5,009 bases of DNA from positions 1 through 5,009 of the forward strand of contig JAJZRM010000244.1 in assembly GCA_021802685.1 (NCBI GenBank), read 5' to 3'. The notes under the pieces are model-generated. The model was not told the origin of the DNA. It worked only from the letters and a program-made list of their open reading frames with translations, and did no database searches. The stretch comes from Deltaproteobacteria bacterium. GTDB lineage: Bacteria; Desulfobacterota; Deferrimicrobia; Deferrimicrobiales; Deferrimicrobiaceae. Positions 1-4,965 of this stretch are shown here, in pieces (the first letter of the stretch is position 1; each line of letters begins with the position of its first letter). Both the position numbers and the translations under genes were made by a program.

Positions 1-252
1 ATGGGCTTTTCCTTGGCATATCCACCCCCCTCATCGTTTAAGAGGATGGTAACATGCCGCCTATAATACGTCATCGTATTTATGTACAGCGGTACTAAGG
101 AGAAACGCTTGTCTGCGACCGTGCTCCGTCATCCCGAAAACCGCATCGAGGGTCCTCGCCCCCGCCGGACACCCCGCGTCAAGGCCACCCGAAAGATAAG
201 CTGCCGACTGCGCTGGGGAAACCGCTTCGTTTACGACGGGGCCGCGTCGGAC
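1..252. other. Stretch upstream of the Rhs homology; no gene identified
   Basis: I see no convincing gene here. The plus frame used by the Rhs fragment is open from about 67, but its residues before about 253 (rich in R and P) do not resemble Rhs repeats. A TATAAT hexamer lies at 63-68 without a well-placed -35 box. An AAGGAG (97-102) sits 6 nt before a TTG (109), which could start translation of the Rhs remnant. The piece around 120-160 reads on the minus strand like the dispersed 'GGGATGACGG' type of intergenic repeat, but I cannot confirm that. The junction with Rhs sequence near 230-253 suggests a rearrangement breakpoint. Confidence 0.4.
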
Positions 253-378
253 CAACGATATCCGGGGCAATACTTCGACGCCGAGACCGGCCTCCACCAG
301 AACTACTTCCGGGACTACGACCCCAGAACGGGGAGGTACATCGAAGCGGATCCGATTGGATTGGTGGGGGGGGGATGA
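82..378 (+). pseudogene. C-terminal end of an Rhs/YD-repeat core, truncated and frameshifted
   Basis: Rhs proteins form a beta-cocoon shell around a variable C-terminal toxin that is released by self-cleavage at the end of the core. From about residue 59 this 98-residue ORF carries the hallmark Rhs-associated core end: RYPGQYFDAETGL, NYFRDYDPRTGRYIEADPIGL and GG. The family expects the core to run on with a motif like MNPYGYVSSNP, and those codons are present from 375 but in another frame. The ORF instead stops at 376-378, just after a nine-G tract. The rest of the core (normally over 1000 residues) is missing, and the first ~55 residues have no Rhs character. The start is uncertain (82, or the TTG at 109 behind AAGGAG). 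This is most likely a displaced tip fragment left by recombination, not a working shell. Confidence 0.75.
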
Positions 379-835
379 ATCCGTACGGATACGTTTCGTC
401 GAATCCTGTGGGTATGTTCCTGGGCAGGGCAGTTTCGATCGGGGGATGACGGATCTCGAGAACGGCCAATATGTATGGGCGGCGGCTAATTTCGGATTGA
501 TGGTTGGGGAGCAGGTGCTGTATGTTTTGACGCTCGGTGAAAGCGGATTGGGGAAGCAAGCGGGACAATGCGCGCTTTCCACTGGAAAGACTGTGTGGAA
601 GGTCGGCGGTCACAAGTCTGCCACAAAGTGGGCCAACCAGATGGCAAGGCGCGGCTGGACTGAAAAGCAAATCACTGAGGCAATCCAAGCTGGGCAAAGG
701 TTTCCTGCACAGAACATGGTTAATCCGGCGAATTCTGCCTCTCGGTATGTTCACCCCCAGACAGGTCAGTCGGTGGTTATAGACGACGTTACGAAGGAGC
801 TTCTACGTGTCGGCGGAAAAGGGTTTAAATATTGA
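356..835 (+). CDS. Rhs-tip toxin: colicin E5-type tRNA ribonuclease domain
   Basis: The C-terminal ~76 residues (about 84-159: WANQMARRGWT, EAIQAGQRFPAQNMVNP, ASRYVHPQTGQSVVIDD, VGGKGFKY) match the pattern I know for the colicin E5 ribonuclease domain. That domain cleaves anticodon loops of tRNAs carrying queuosine (Tyr, His, Asn, Asp) in the cytoplasm. Residues about 23-70 (GQGSFDRGMTDLENGQY, then AAANFGLMVGEQVLYVLTLGES) resemble the linker found between Rhs cores and toxins. The first ~20 residues are an out-of-frame reading of the core motif, so the TTG at 356 is probably not a real start. ATG 446 lies behind a G-run and overlaps the stop of the core frame, so an orphan toxin of about 129 residues could start there. 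The domain end is complete. Whether it is made at all depends on the frame break. The domain call is from memory of the family and fairly firm. Confidence 0.75.
   Translation: MDWWGGDESVRIRFVESCGYVPGQGSFDRGMTDLENGQYVWAAANFGLMVGEQVLYVLTLGESGLGKQAGQCALSTGKTVWKVGGHKSATKWANQMARRGWTEKQITEAIQAGQRFPAQNMVNPANSASRYVHPQTGQSVVIDDVTKELLRVGGKGFKY
366..374 (+). repeat. Nine-G homopolymer at the core/toxin frame break
   Basis: Nine consecutive G residues lie between the codons for DPIGLV and the codons for MNPYGYV. With nine G the core stops at 376. With eight G the core would read directly into the toxin ORF that ends at 835. With seven or ten G it would restore the MNPYGYVSSNP motif but end at 447. Such tracts are prone to slipped-strand mutation and to sequencing error, so the true length is uncertain. 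Confidence 0.7.
375..449 (+). pseudogene. Out-of-frame continuation of the Rhs core (NPYGYVSSNPV motif)
   Basis: Read from ATG 375 this frame gives MNPYGYVSSNPVG, the standard end of the Rhs-associated core, then MFLGRAVSIGG and a TGA at 447-449. The motif shows that the ancestral gene was in this frame here, so the nine-G tract just before it probably gained two bases (or lost one). The motif that normally follows, of the DPxGL type marking the cleavage/hinge boundary before the toxin, is absent. A second frame change or small deletion must lie between about 405 and 430, because the sequence leading into the toxin continues in the next frame. The stop overlaps an ATG at 446-448 of the toxin frame. 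Confidence 0.65.
794..799 (+). promoter_or_regulatory. Shine-Dalgarno of the candidate immunity gene, inside the toxin gene
   Basis: AAGGAG sits 7 nt before GTG 807, within the last codons of the toxin. This good site supports GTG 807 as the start, over the SD-less GTG at 843, and implies the small gene is translated independently of the toxin stop. Confidence 0.6.
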
Positions 836-1052
836 ACCAATAGTGATCTATGTGCGACTAATTGGAGAGGGCACGACGGTCTTTCGTCCGACGCAGGGCG
901 TTCCTCTTGGAGAAGGCCATTACAAACTTCTTCCTGCCAACGACTACGACCCGGATGACGAAACTTGGGAATTCTTGCCTGGAAGCGTTGTGTGCGGCGA
1001 GATGCGGCAGTTGGATGGGGATGTGGTTATGGTAGCCGTGGGGGCGGGGTAA
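807..1052 (+). CDS. Small acidic protein, probable immunity partner of the E5-type toxin
   Basis: This is an 81-residue cytoplasmic protein with no signal or membrane segment. Its body (IVIYVRLIGEGTTVFRP, then YDPDDETWEFLPGSVV and DGDVVMVAV) has the look of a known family of small uncharacterised bacterial proteins with the pattern YVRL-GEGT-V-RP...DP-DE-WEF-PG--V. I cannot name a function for that family from sequence alone. The pattern suggests an all-beta fold. It is strongly acidic in the middle, as expected for a protein that covers the basic RNA-binding face of a tRNase. The gene overlaps the last 29 nt of the toxin gene, has its own good ribosome-binding site, and is followed by a terminator, which is the arrangement of toxin/immunity pairs. 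It does not look like the classical plasmid ImmE5 as I recall it. The immunity role is inferred from position. Confidence 0.65.
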   Translation: MSAEKGLNIEPIVIYVRLIGEGTTVFRPTQGVPLGEGHYKLLPANDYDPDDETWEFLPGSVVCGEMRQLDGDVVMVAVGAG

Positions 1053-1087
1053 GAACCACAAACGGGCAATCGTGCTCGAAGGGACGC

Positions 1088-1122
1088 GGGACGAGTTTGC
1101 TCAGTAACTCGTCCCCGTTTTT
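1088..1122 (+). terminator. Rho-independent terminator after the toxin/immunity pair
   Basis: GGGACGAGTT (1088-1097) and AACTCGTCCC (1106-1115) form a perfect 10-bp stem with an 8-nt loop, followed by CG and TTTTT (1118-1122). The T-run is on the plus strand, so it ends the toxin/immunity transcript. The sequence also contains the last codons and stop of the convergent regulator gene on the minus strand. The hairpin could slow transcription from that side too, but there is no U-tract in that direction. Confidence 0.8.
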
Positions 1123-1454
1123 CTTCTTAGCCGCTCCCGCTCGATGAAGGTATCGAGGAATTGCAGGATCTGGCGCTTCTCCTTGGCATCGAGCTTCTCG
1201 ATCTGAGCGATCCGCCGCTGCAGCCGGCTGCTTCCGGTCTTGGCCGCCCTCCGGATGGGGGTCGCCCCCATCAGTTCGTCGATCGTCACATTAAGTGCCT
1301 TGGCGAGTTCGGGCAGGATCGACGAGGGGGGATGCTGGGTCTGGGTCTCGTAGTAGGCGAGGTTGCGCCTGGAGATGCCGACCTCGGCGGCGAGTTCGGC
1401 TTGGGTGTATCCGGCGGCCTTGCGCATCCCTGTGGAAAAGAGGGAGTTTTTCAT
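1101..1454 (-). CDS. XRE/Cro-type helix-turn-helix transcriptional regulator
   Basis: This is a 117-residue DNA-binding protein. A five-helix XRE/Cro domain covers about residues 6-63: the HTH lies at about 17-37 (TQAELAAEVGISRRNLAYYE), followed by LPELAKALNVTIDELMG. A basic, helical C-terminal tail (about 78-110, RLQRRIAQIEKLDAKEKRQI) probably serves dimerisation. The helix before the HTH is shorter than usual, so the N-terminus may be trimmed. ATG 1454 is preceded by AAGGTG only 7 nt after the stop of the thioredoxin-like gene, indicating translational coupling (GTG 1457 is an alternative start one codon upstream). As last gene of the thiol-redox operon it may regulate that operon, for example at the inverted repeat at 3549-3563. 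That is inference. No ligand or redox-sensing cysteine is present. Confidence 0.85.
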   Translation of the reverse strand: MKNSLFSTGMRKAAGYTQAELAAEVGISRRNLAYYETQTQHPPSSILPELAKALNVTIDELMGATPIRRAAKTGSSRLQRRIAQIEKLDAKEKRQILQFLDTFIERERLRRKTGTSY

Positions 1455-1461
1455 CACCTTG

Positions 1462-1974
1462 CTACAGGTACCGGGCGATGTCTTCCGGAAGGGCGTACTC
1501 CCGGTAGACGATCGTTCCCGTCCTGCCGATGAGAACGTAGGTGGGTATCCCGACGACGCCGTAGGCGCGGGCCACCTTGCCGTTCTCGTCGAGGAGCACG
1601 GGGTAGAGGATGCGGTTCGCCTTCGCGGCCGCGGCGACTTTTTTGCGGGTTTCGAGGTAATTCACTCCCAGGATCTGCACTTTTCCCGCGAGCGGCCCGG
1701 CGTGCAGGGCGTTGAGGGACGGGATCGCCTCGATGCAGTTCGGGCACCACGTCGTCCAGAAGACCAGGAGCACCGGTTTCTTCCCCAGGAACTGCTTCAG
1801 CTCCACCGGCCTCCCGTCCGGCGCGGGGAGGGTGAAGTCCGCGGGGCGGCCCTCTTGAAACGCCGTGAAAGCGCCATCGCCCGGAACCGCGCCCCGAGGT
1901 TCTCCGTCGGGCCCCGCCAGGGCGATGCCGCAAAACAGGAACAACAGCGCGGTGAGGGCATGTCGTGGACGCAT
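1462..1974 (-). CDS. TlpA/ResA-like periplasmic thiol-disulfide oxidoreductase
   Basis: This is a 170-residue exported thioredoxin-fold protein. Residues 1-20 form a signal peptide (positive start, hydrophobic run, ALA before a likely cleavage site). FTLPAPDGRPVELKQFLGKKPVLLVFWTTW leads into the active site WCPNC (C77, C80), followed by the family's NY...ILYPVLLDENG strand and the cis-proline loop GIPTYVLI (P144). TlpA/ResA proteins keep cysteines reduced in the periplasm, classically the heme-binding CXXCH of apocytochromes c, using electrons from a CcdA/DsbD-type membrane protein. Such a protein is encoded just upstream. ATG 1974 was chosen because CGGAGGA stands 4 nt before it and the signal peptide starts there. 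The longer open frame upstream is a shadow of the membrane-protein gene. Substrate is not known. A lipoprotein is unlikely because the residues before C15 do not form a lipobox. Confidence 0.88.
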   Translation of the reverse strand: MRPRHALTALLFLFCGIALAGPDGEPRGAVPGDGAFTAFQEGRPADFTLPAPDGRPVELKQFLGKKPVLLVFWTTWCPNCIEAIPSLNALHAGPLAGKVQILGVNYLETRKKVAAAAKANRILYPVLLDENGKVARAYGVVGIPTYVLIGRTGTIVYREYALPEDIARYL

Positions 1975-1978
1975 CCTA

Positions 1979-1985
1979 TCCTCCG
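1979..1985 (-). promoter_or_regulatory. Shine-Dalgarno of the TlpA-like gene
   Basis: On the minus strand CGGAGGA lies 4 nt before ATG 1974. It fixes the start of the thioredoxin-like gene in a frame that is open much further upstream. Confidence 0.65.
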
Positions 1986-2008
1986 TGATCACCCGATATG
2001 AATGGGAT

Positions 2009-2023
2009 GCCCGCTCCGCGGGC
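2009..2023. repeat. Short GC-rich hairpin between the membrane-protein and TlpA-like genes
   Basis: GCCCGCTCCGCGGGC is a 6-bp perfect stem with a 3-nt loop, in the 59-nt gap between the two genes. It has no following U-tract on the minus strand, so it is not a standard terminator. It may protect or divide the operon mRNA, or may be chance in GC-rich DNA. Confidence 0.35.
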
Positions 2024-2033
2024 GCGTTTCCCG

Positions 2034-2759
2034 TCAGACAAGGCGCTTTCCCGCCTCCACGAGCAGGTATTCCCCCGCCAGCAGCAGCAGCGCCCCGAAC
2101 CCGGATTTCACCCTCGAGAGCCACGCCCCGGAACGGGGCAGCCTCGCGAGGAGCCCCGTGAAGGTTCCCAGCGCCACCACGGGAAGCGCCATCCCCAGGG
2201 CGAATGTGAACAGCAGGGTGGCGCCGAAAACCGGGTGTCCGCTCGAACCGACATAGAGCAGCAATCCTCCGAGCACCGGCACGGTGCACGGACCCACGAC
2301 GATTCCCGCGCAGGCTCCCACCAGGAAACTTCCCCACAACCCTTCTCCGGCGGTTCCCGCTCCGCCCAAGCGGGAAAGGAACCCCGGGATGGGCAGGCGG
2401 AAGACGTCGAACAGGGACAGGGACAGGAGGATGCACACGTTCCCGATCGTGAAGTAGTAGAGGGGATGGGCCGTCGCCTCCCCGAACACCCGTCCGGTGA
2501 GACCCGCCGCCATTCCGAGCGCGGCATACGTGAACGCCATCCCGATCGCGTACGACGCGGACAGCAGGATCGCCCGCCGCCGTGAACCGCCGCTTCGGCT
2601 TCCGAGATATCCCACCGTGACCGGCAGAACGGGATACGTGCACGGGGTGAAGGCGGCGAGCAGGCCCCCGAGGAAAGCGATCGCGTACGCGACGGGGGAA
2701 CCCGCCTGGAGGATTTCCCGGATGCCGGATATATGCTGAGGGATGAAGTCCACGTTCAT
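2034..2759 (-). CDS. DsbD/CcdA-type transmembrane electron transporter
   Basis: This is a 241-residue inner-membrane protein equal to the central membrane domain of DsbD without its two periplasmic domains. It has a short N-terminal periplasmic or amphipathic stretch, then several hydrophobic segments (about 23-52, 63-86, 99-120, 142-168, 178-205, 218-236). The two redox cysteines lie in matching half-repeats: FTPCTYPVLP (C40) and VGPCTVPVLG (C158), the same kind of P-C-x-x-P sites that carry electrons across the membrane in DsbD and CcdA. It would take electrons from cytoplasmic thioredoxin and hand them to the periplasmic thioredoxin-fold proteins encoded on either side. ATG 2759 overlaps the isomerase stop by ATGA, and no strong Shine-Dalgarno is seen, so translation is probably coupled. 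Length fits standalone CcdA-like proteins. Confidence 0.88.
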   Translation of the reverse strand: MNVDFIPQHISGIREILQAGSPVAYAIAFLGGLLAAFTPCTYPVLPVTVGYLGSRSGGSRRRAILLSASYAIGMAFTYAALGMAAGLTGRVFGEATAHPLYYFTIGNVCILLSLSLFDVFRLPIPGFLSRLGGAGTAGEGLWGSFLVGACAGIVVGPCTVPVLGGLLLYVGSSGHPVFGATLLFTFALGMALPVVALGTFTGLLARLPRSGAWLSRVKSGFGALLLLAGEYLLVEAGKRLV

Positions 2760-3529
2760 CGGATGAGCGACAGGAGCTCGTCGGCGTCCATGTATCCGCC
2801 GGCGATTCTGCCGTCGGGGAGGATCATGCTCGGCGTGCCCTGGATCCGGAGCCTTTCCGCGAGAGCGATCGTCTCGTTCACCGCCTCGCTCCGGCACGCC
2901 GGGGCCGGCAGCTCCTTTCCTTCGTACGCGTCGTCGAGGAGCTTCTCCGACTTTCCGCAAACCACCGCCAGGCACTTCCTGTAGGTGGCCTTGTCGTTCC
3001 GGTTGCGGGGGTACGGCATGACGTAGAACGCCGCGTCCGGATCTTTCGCCACCGCCTTCTTGATCTCCCGGTGCAGCTTCACGCAGTACGGGCAGGTGGG
3101 ATCGGAGAGGACGATGATCCGCTTCTTCGCCGCCCTGTTCCCCATGACGATTGCGTCCTTCAATGATATGGAGGAGACGTCGACCCGGTTCAAGTCCGAG
3201 TAGCGAAGCGCGGTGAGGTTCCGCTTGTCCGAGAGGCGGATGAACTGTCCCATGAAGAAATATTTCAAGGAGTAGTCGAGGTAGACGGGATGAATCTTTC
3301 CTCCCTTCTCCGCATCTATCTCCCAGACTCCCGGGAACGGCCCCGGTGCGACGCCGACCACGTTGTCCGCCACGCCGCGAAGGGCCGCCGCCGCATCCTC
3401 CCGCGTGAGGGTGTGGCATTCGACGCAGGCCCTGCTTGCGGAGGCGTGGTCCTTGAAGGCGGCCGCGGTGCCGGGCGTTGCCATGTGCATGGCGATCGCC
3501 GCAAGAAAGTATGTGCCATACCGTTTCAT
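2756..3529 (-). CDS. dsbC: DsbC-like periplasmic disulfide isomerase with an N-terminal CXXCH heme motif
   Basis: This is a 257-residue exported protein. Residues 1-24 are a signal peptide ending AAA. Directly after it stands CVECH (C35, C38, H39), the c-type heme attachment motif. Residues about 45-120 follow the DsbC N-terminal dimerisation pattern: GVAPGPFPGVWEI, then VYLDYSLKYFFMGQFI and LTALRYSDLNRVDVS. From about 124 comes the thioredoxin-like domain with DPTCPYC (C146, C149), AFYVMPYP and the cis-proline loop GTPSMILPDG (P233). DsbC-type proteins reshuffle wrong disulfides and must be kept reduced, here presumably by the membrane transporter that follows with a 4-nt overlap. E. coli DsbC has no CXXCH; the motif could bind heme or act as an extra thiol pair. 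Two further cysteines (about 176 and 182) lie in the CLAVVC segment and one in APACRSEA. ATG 3529 is supported by AAAGGAGG and the signal peptide. First gene of the operon. Confidence 0.88.
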   Translation of the reverse strand: MKRYGTYFLAAIAMHMATPGTAAAFKDHASASRACVECHTLTREDAAAALRGVADNVVGVAPGPFPGVWEIDAEKGGKIHPVYLDYSLKYFFMGQFIRLSDKRNLTALRYSDLNRVDVSSISLKDAIVMGNRAAKKRIIVLSDPTCPYCVKLHREIKKAVAKDPDAAFYVMPYPRNRNDKATYRKCLAVVCGKSEKLLDDAYEGKELPAPACRSEAVNETIALAERLRIQGTPSMILPDGRIAGGYMDADELLSLIR

Positions 3530-3533
3530 CGTT

Positions 3534-3541
3534 CCTCCTTT
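3534..3541 (-). promoter_or_regulatory. Strong Shine-Dalgarno of the DsbC-like gene
   Basis: On the minus strand AAAGGAGG lies 4 nt before ATG 3529. It is the best ribosome-binding site in the window and sets the start of the operon's first gene. Confidence 0.75.
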
Positions 3542-3548
3542 GATTCTA

Positions 3549-3563
3549 CCGGTCGTATACCGG
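3549..3563. promoter_or_regulatory. Inverted repeat in the operon leader, possible operator
   Basis: CCGGT and ACCGG flank a 5-nt spacer (CCGGTCGTATACCGG) 20 nt upstream of the DsbC-like start. A half-site-like CGGTAA follows at 3577-3582. The position suits an operator, and the XRE-type regulator at the end of the operon is a candidate binder. The match is short, so this is a suggestion. Confidence 0.35.
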
Positions 3564-3595
3564 ATTTTATATTTATCGGTAAACGCACCCGGAAA
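3554..3595 (-). promoter_or_regulatory. Possible sigma-70-like promoter of the thiol-redox operon
   Basis: Two weak arrangements are visible on the minus strand. TTTACC (3583-3578) with TATACG (3559-3554) at 18-nt spacing would place the inverted repeat over the -10 box. TTTCCG (3595-3590) with TATAAA (3571-3566), also at 18 nt, is the other. Both have poor agreement at one box. The AT-rich patch stands out in GC-rich surroundings, which supports a promoter somewhere in this 88-nt gap. Confidence 0.35.
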
Positions 3596-3617
3596 TATTT
3601 TCGGCGCAATCCCATTT

Positions 3618-3652
3618 TTAGTTGAAATTGCCGATTCGCGGCCCCCGGTGGG
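3618..3652. repeat. Left terminal inverted repeat of the IS256-type element
   Basis: TTAGTTGAAATTGCCGA followed by GCGGCCCC and GTGGG. It matches the other end with a one-base gap in the A-run and a small indel before GCGGCCCC. It is the end nearest the DsbC-like gene and lies only 3 nt from the restored transposase stop. Confidence 0.75.
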
Positions 3653-3655
3653 TCG

Positions 3656-4912
3656 TCATGCCGACAACTCGTTCTGATGGATCGTGAGGTTCAAGTCCGC
3701 TTGAATCGCCACTCGCAGGGCCGGAAGGAACGCGCACCCCTTGATCCGACGCATGGTCGGCTCGATGTCGAGCAGGGCGGCGGCCACCCACCTCTGCCGC
3801 TGGTTCGAGTTCTTCCAGAAGTCCACCTTGTCGGTACGCTACCCGATGTGCGAGTGGATCGTCTCGATGATGTTCGTCGTCTTCAGGCTACGTCCCAGTT
3901 CCTTGAACAGCCCCAGCCGGTGAAGGGTCAGCGTCTCCTCGAATCCCTCGTCGAGACTGCGGACGGCCGACTCGTTCAGCAGAACGAGTTCCTTCCTCAC
4001 CCGGAGCAGGGCCGCCTTTGCATCGGCCAGCGTCGGGCGCTCGTAGGCCCTCTGCAAGCTCTGGCGAACCGTCTTGCGCCGCGACTCCGGGAAGTAGCTC
4101 ACCACGTTCTCCCGCTTGTGCCACTGACACCTCTGCACGACGACCCGTCCGGCGAACACCCGGTCCACGGCCTTGCGCAGGCCCTTGGCGCCGTCGAGGA
4201 CGGCCAACAGCCCCCGCTCCGCGGAGAAGCCCCGCTCGATCAACCCGCGCAAAAACTCCGCGCACGCCATCTCGTTCTCGGTGGCCGTCTCGACGAACCC
4301 CAGGACGATCTTCCGTCCGTCGATCGTGATCCCGACGCCGGTCAGCATCTCGGTGTTCCTCCCGAACGCCTTGCCGTCGAGAAGCAGGGCAACAAAATCC
4401 TCGCCGGAAAGGTCGCGTTCCAGCAACTGCTTCAGCTTGCGCGACGAGGCTTCGACGAACCGGCGCGACACCGTCGCCGCAGAGATCCCCATCGCCTCGG
4501 GGATCGCCTCCGCCGCCGTTCTGTACGACCGGCAGGAGATCCCCCGCAGGACGCGCAGAAGAAGCCCTTCGTCCAGGCCACGCGGCGTCTGCAGCTGCCG
4601 GTAAAGGTCCAGCGGAATCTCCGTGTTCGCGCGGCGGTCGCGCACCCGGGGGACCGTCGTCGGAACCTTCTGGTCGCCCAGGTAGACCGACCCGGGCTGG
4701 CGCCCCCAGCGAACGTGCCCCGGACGGCCTTCCGCCCGGCTGTGCCGCGTTCCGGCCAGCGAGGCGACTTCCCGCTGAAGTTCCTCCTCGACGTACATCA
4801 GGCCGAGCGGGATCAGCGACTGGATCGCCTCGACCTTCGCGTCGATCGACATCTCAAAGAGCATCTGCCGGGTCTCCTTGACCCGCGTTCCGATCCGTCC
4901 TACCGTCTTCAT
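3656..4912 (-). pseudogene. IS256/Mutator-family transposase with an in-frame amber stop
   Basis: This DDE transposase cuts and joins the element ends. From ATG 4912 (AAGGAG 7 nt upstream) the reading frame gives 357 residues, then TAG (3841-3839), then 60 more in-frame residues to TGA (3658-3656). The DDE residues are visible: D179 in LLLDGK, D240 in AVLDGAKGL and E350 in TTNIIET. RCQWHK (C262, H265) is the family's conserved C-x-x-H site after the second D. The stop replaces the residue normally found between SxIG and RTDKVDFW, usually Q, so a single CAG to TAG change explains it. The lost tail (RTDKVDFWKN, RWVAAALLDIEP, RRIKG) is well conserved in relatives, so the truncated protein is probably inactive. 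The frame is also open up to 4990, but that extension runs towards the terminal repeat and is not typical. A truncated product of 357 residues, or amber read-through, are the alternatives. Confidence 0.85.
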
Positions 4913-4919
4913 GGAGCGG

Positions 4920-4925
4920 CTCCTT
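4920..4925 (-). promoter_or_regulatory. Shine-Dalgarno of the transposase
   Basis: AAGGAG on the minus strand, 7 nt before ATG 4912. It supports that start over the upstream in-frame start at 4990. Confidence 0.6.
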
Positions 4926-4965
4926 CCGTGTGTGGTCTGGGATGGCTTGGGCGCCTTCCCTACTA

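Noticed and set aside
61..754. Long minus-strand ORFs opposite the Rhs/toxin region
   Set aside because: They are low-complexity shadows with no motifs, opposite plus-strand Rhs and E5-type sequence.
2009..2023. Hairpin as a terminator inside the redox operon
   Set aside because: There is no U-tract on the minus strand, and the downstream gene has no separate promoter that I can see.
1161..2585. Plus-strand ORFs opposite the regulator, TlpA-like and membrane-protein genes
   Set aside because: Their composition reflects GC-rich antisense reading. The minus-strand genes carry clear family motifs.
1975..2643. N-terminal extension of the TlpA-like frame up to 2643 (minus strand)
   Set aside because: It overlaps the membrane-protein gene out of frame and is R/G-rich without motifs. 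The signal peptide and Shine-Dalgarno place the start at 1974.
2760..3419. Extension of the membrane-protein frame to 3419 (minus strand)
   Set aside because: It is an R/G/P-rich shadow of the isomerase gene. The recognisable membrane protein begins at 2759 with an ATGA overlap.
3839..3841. TAG as a pyrrolysine codon
   Set aside because: The position is normally Q in relatives, and a single transition explains it. Nothing else in the window suggests recoding.
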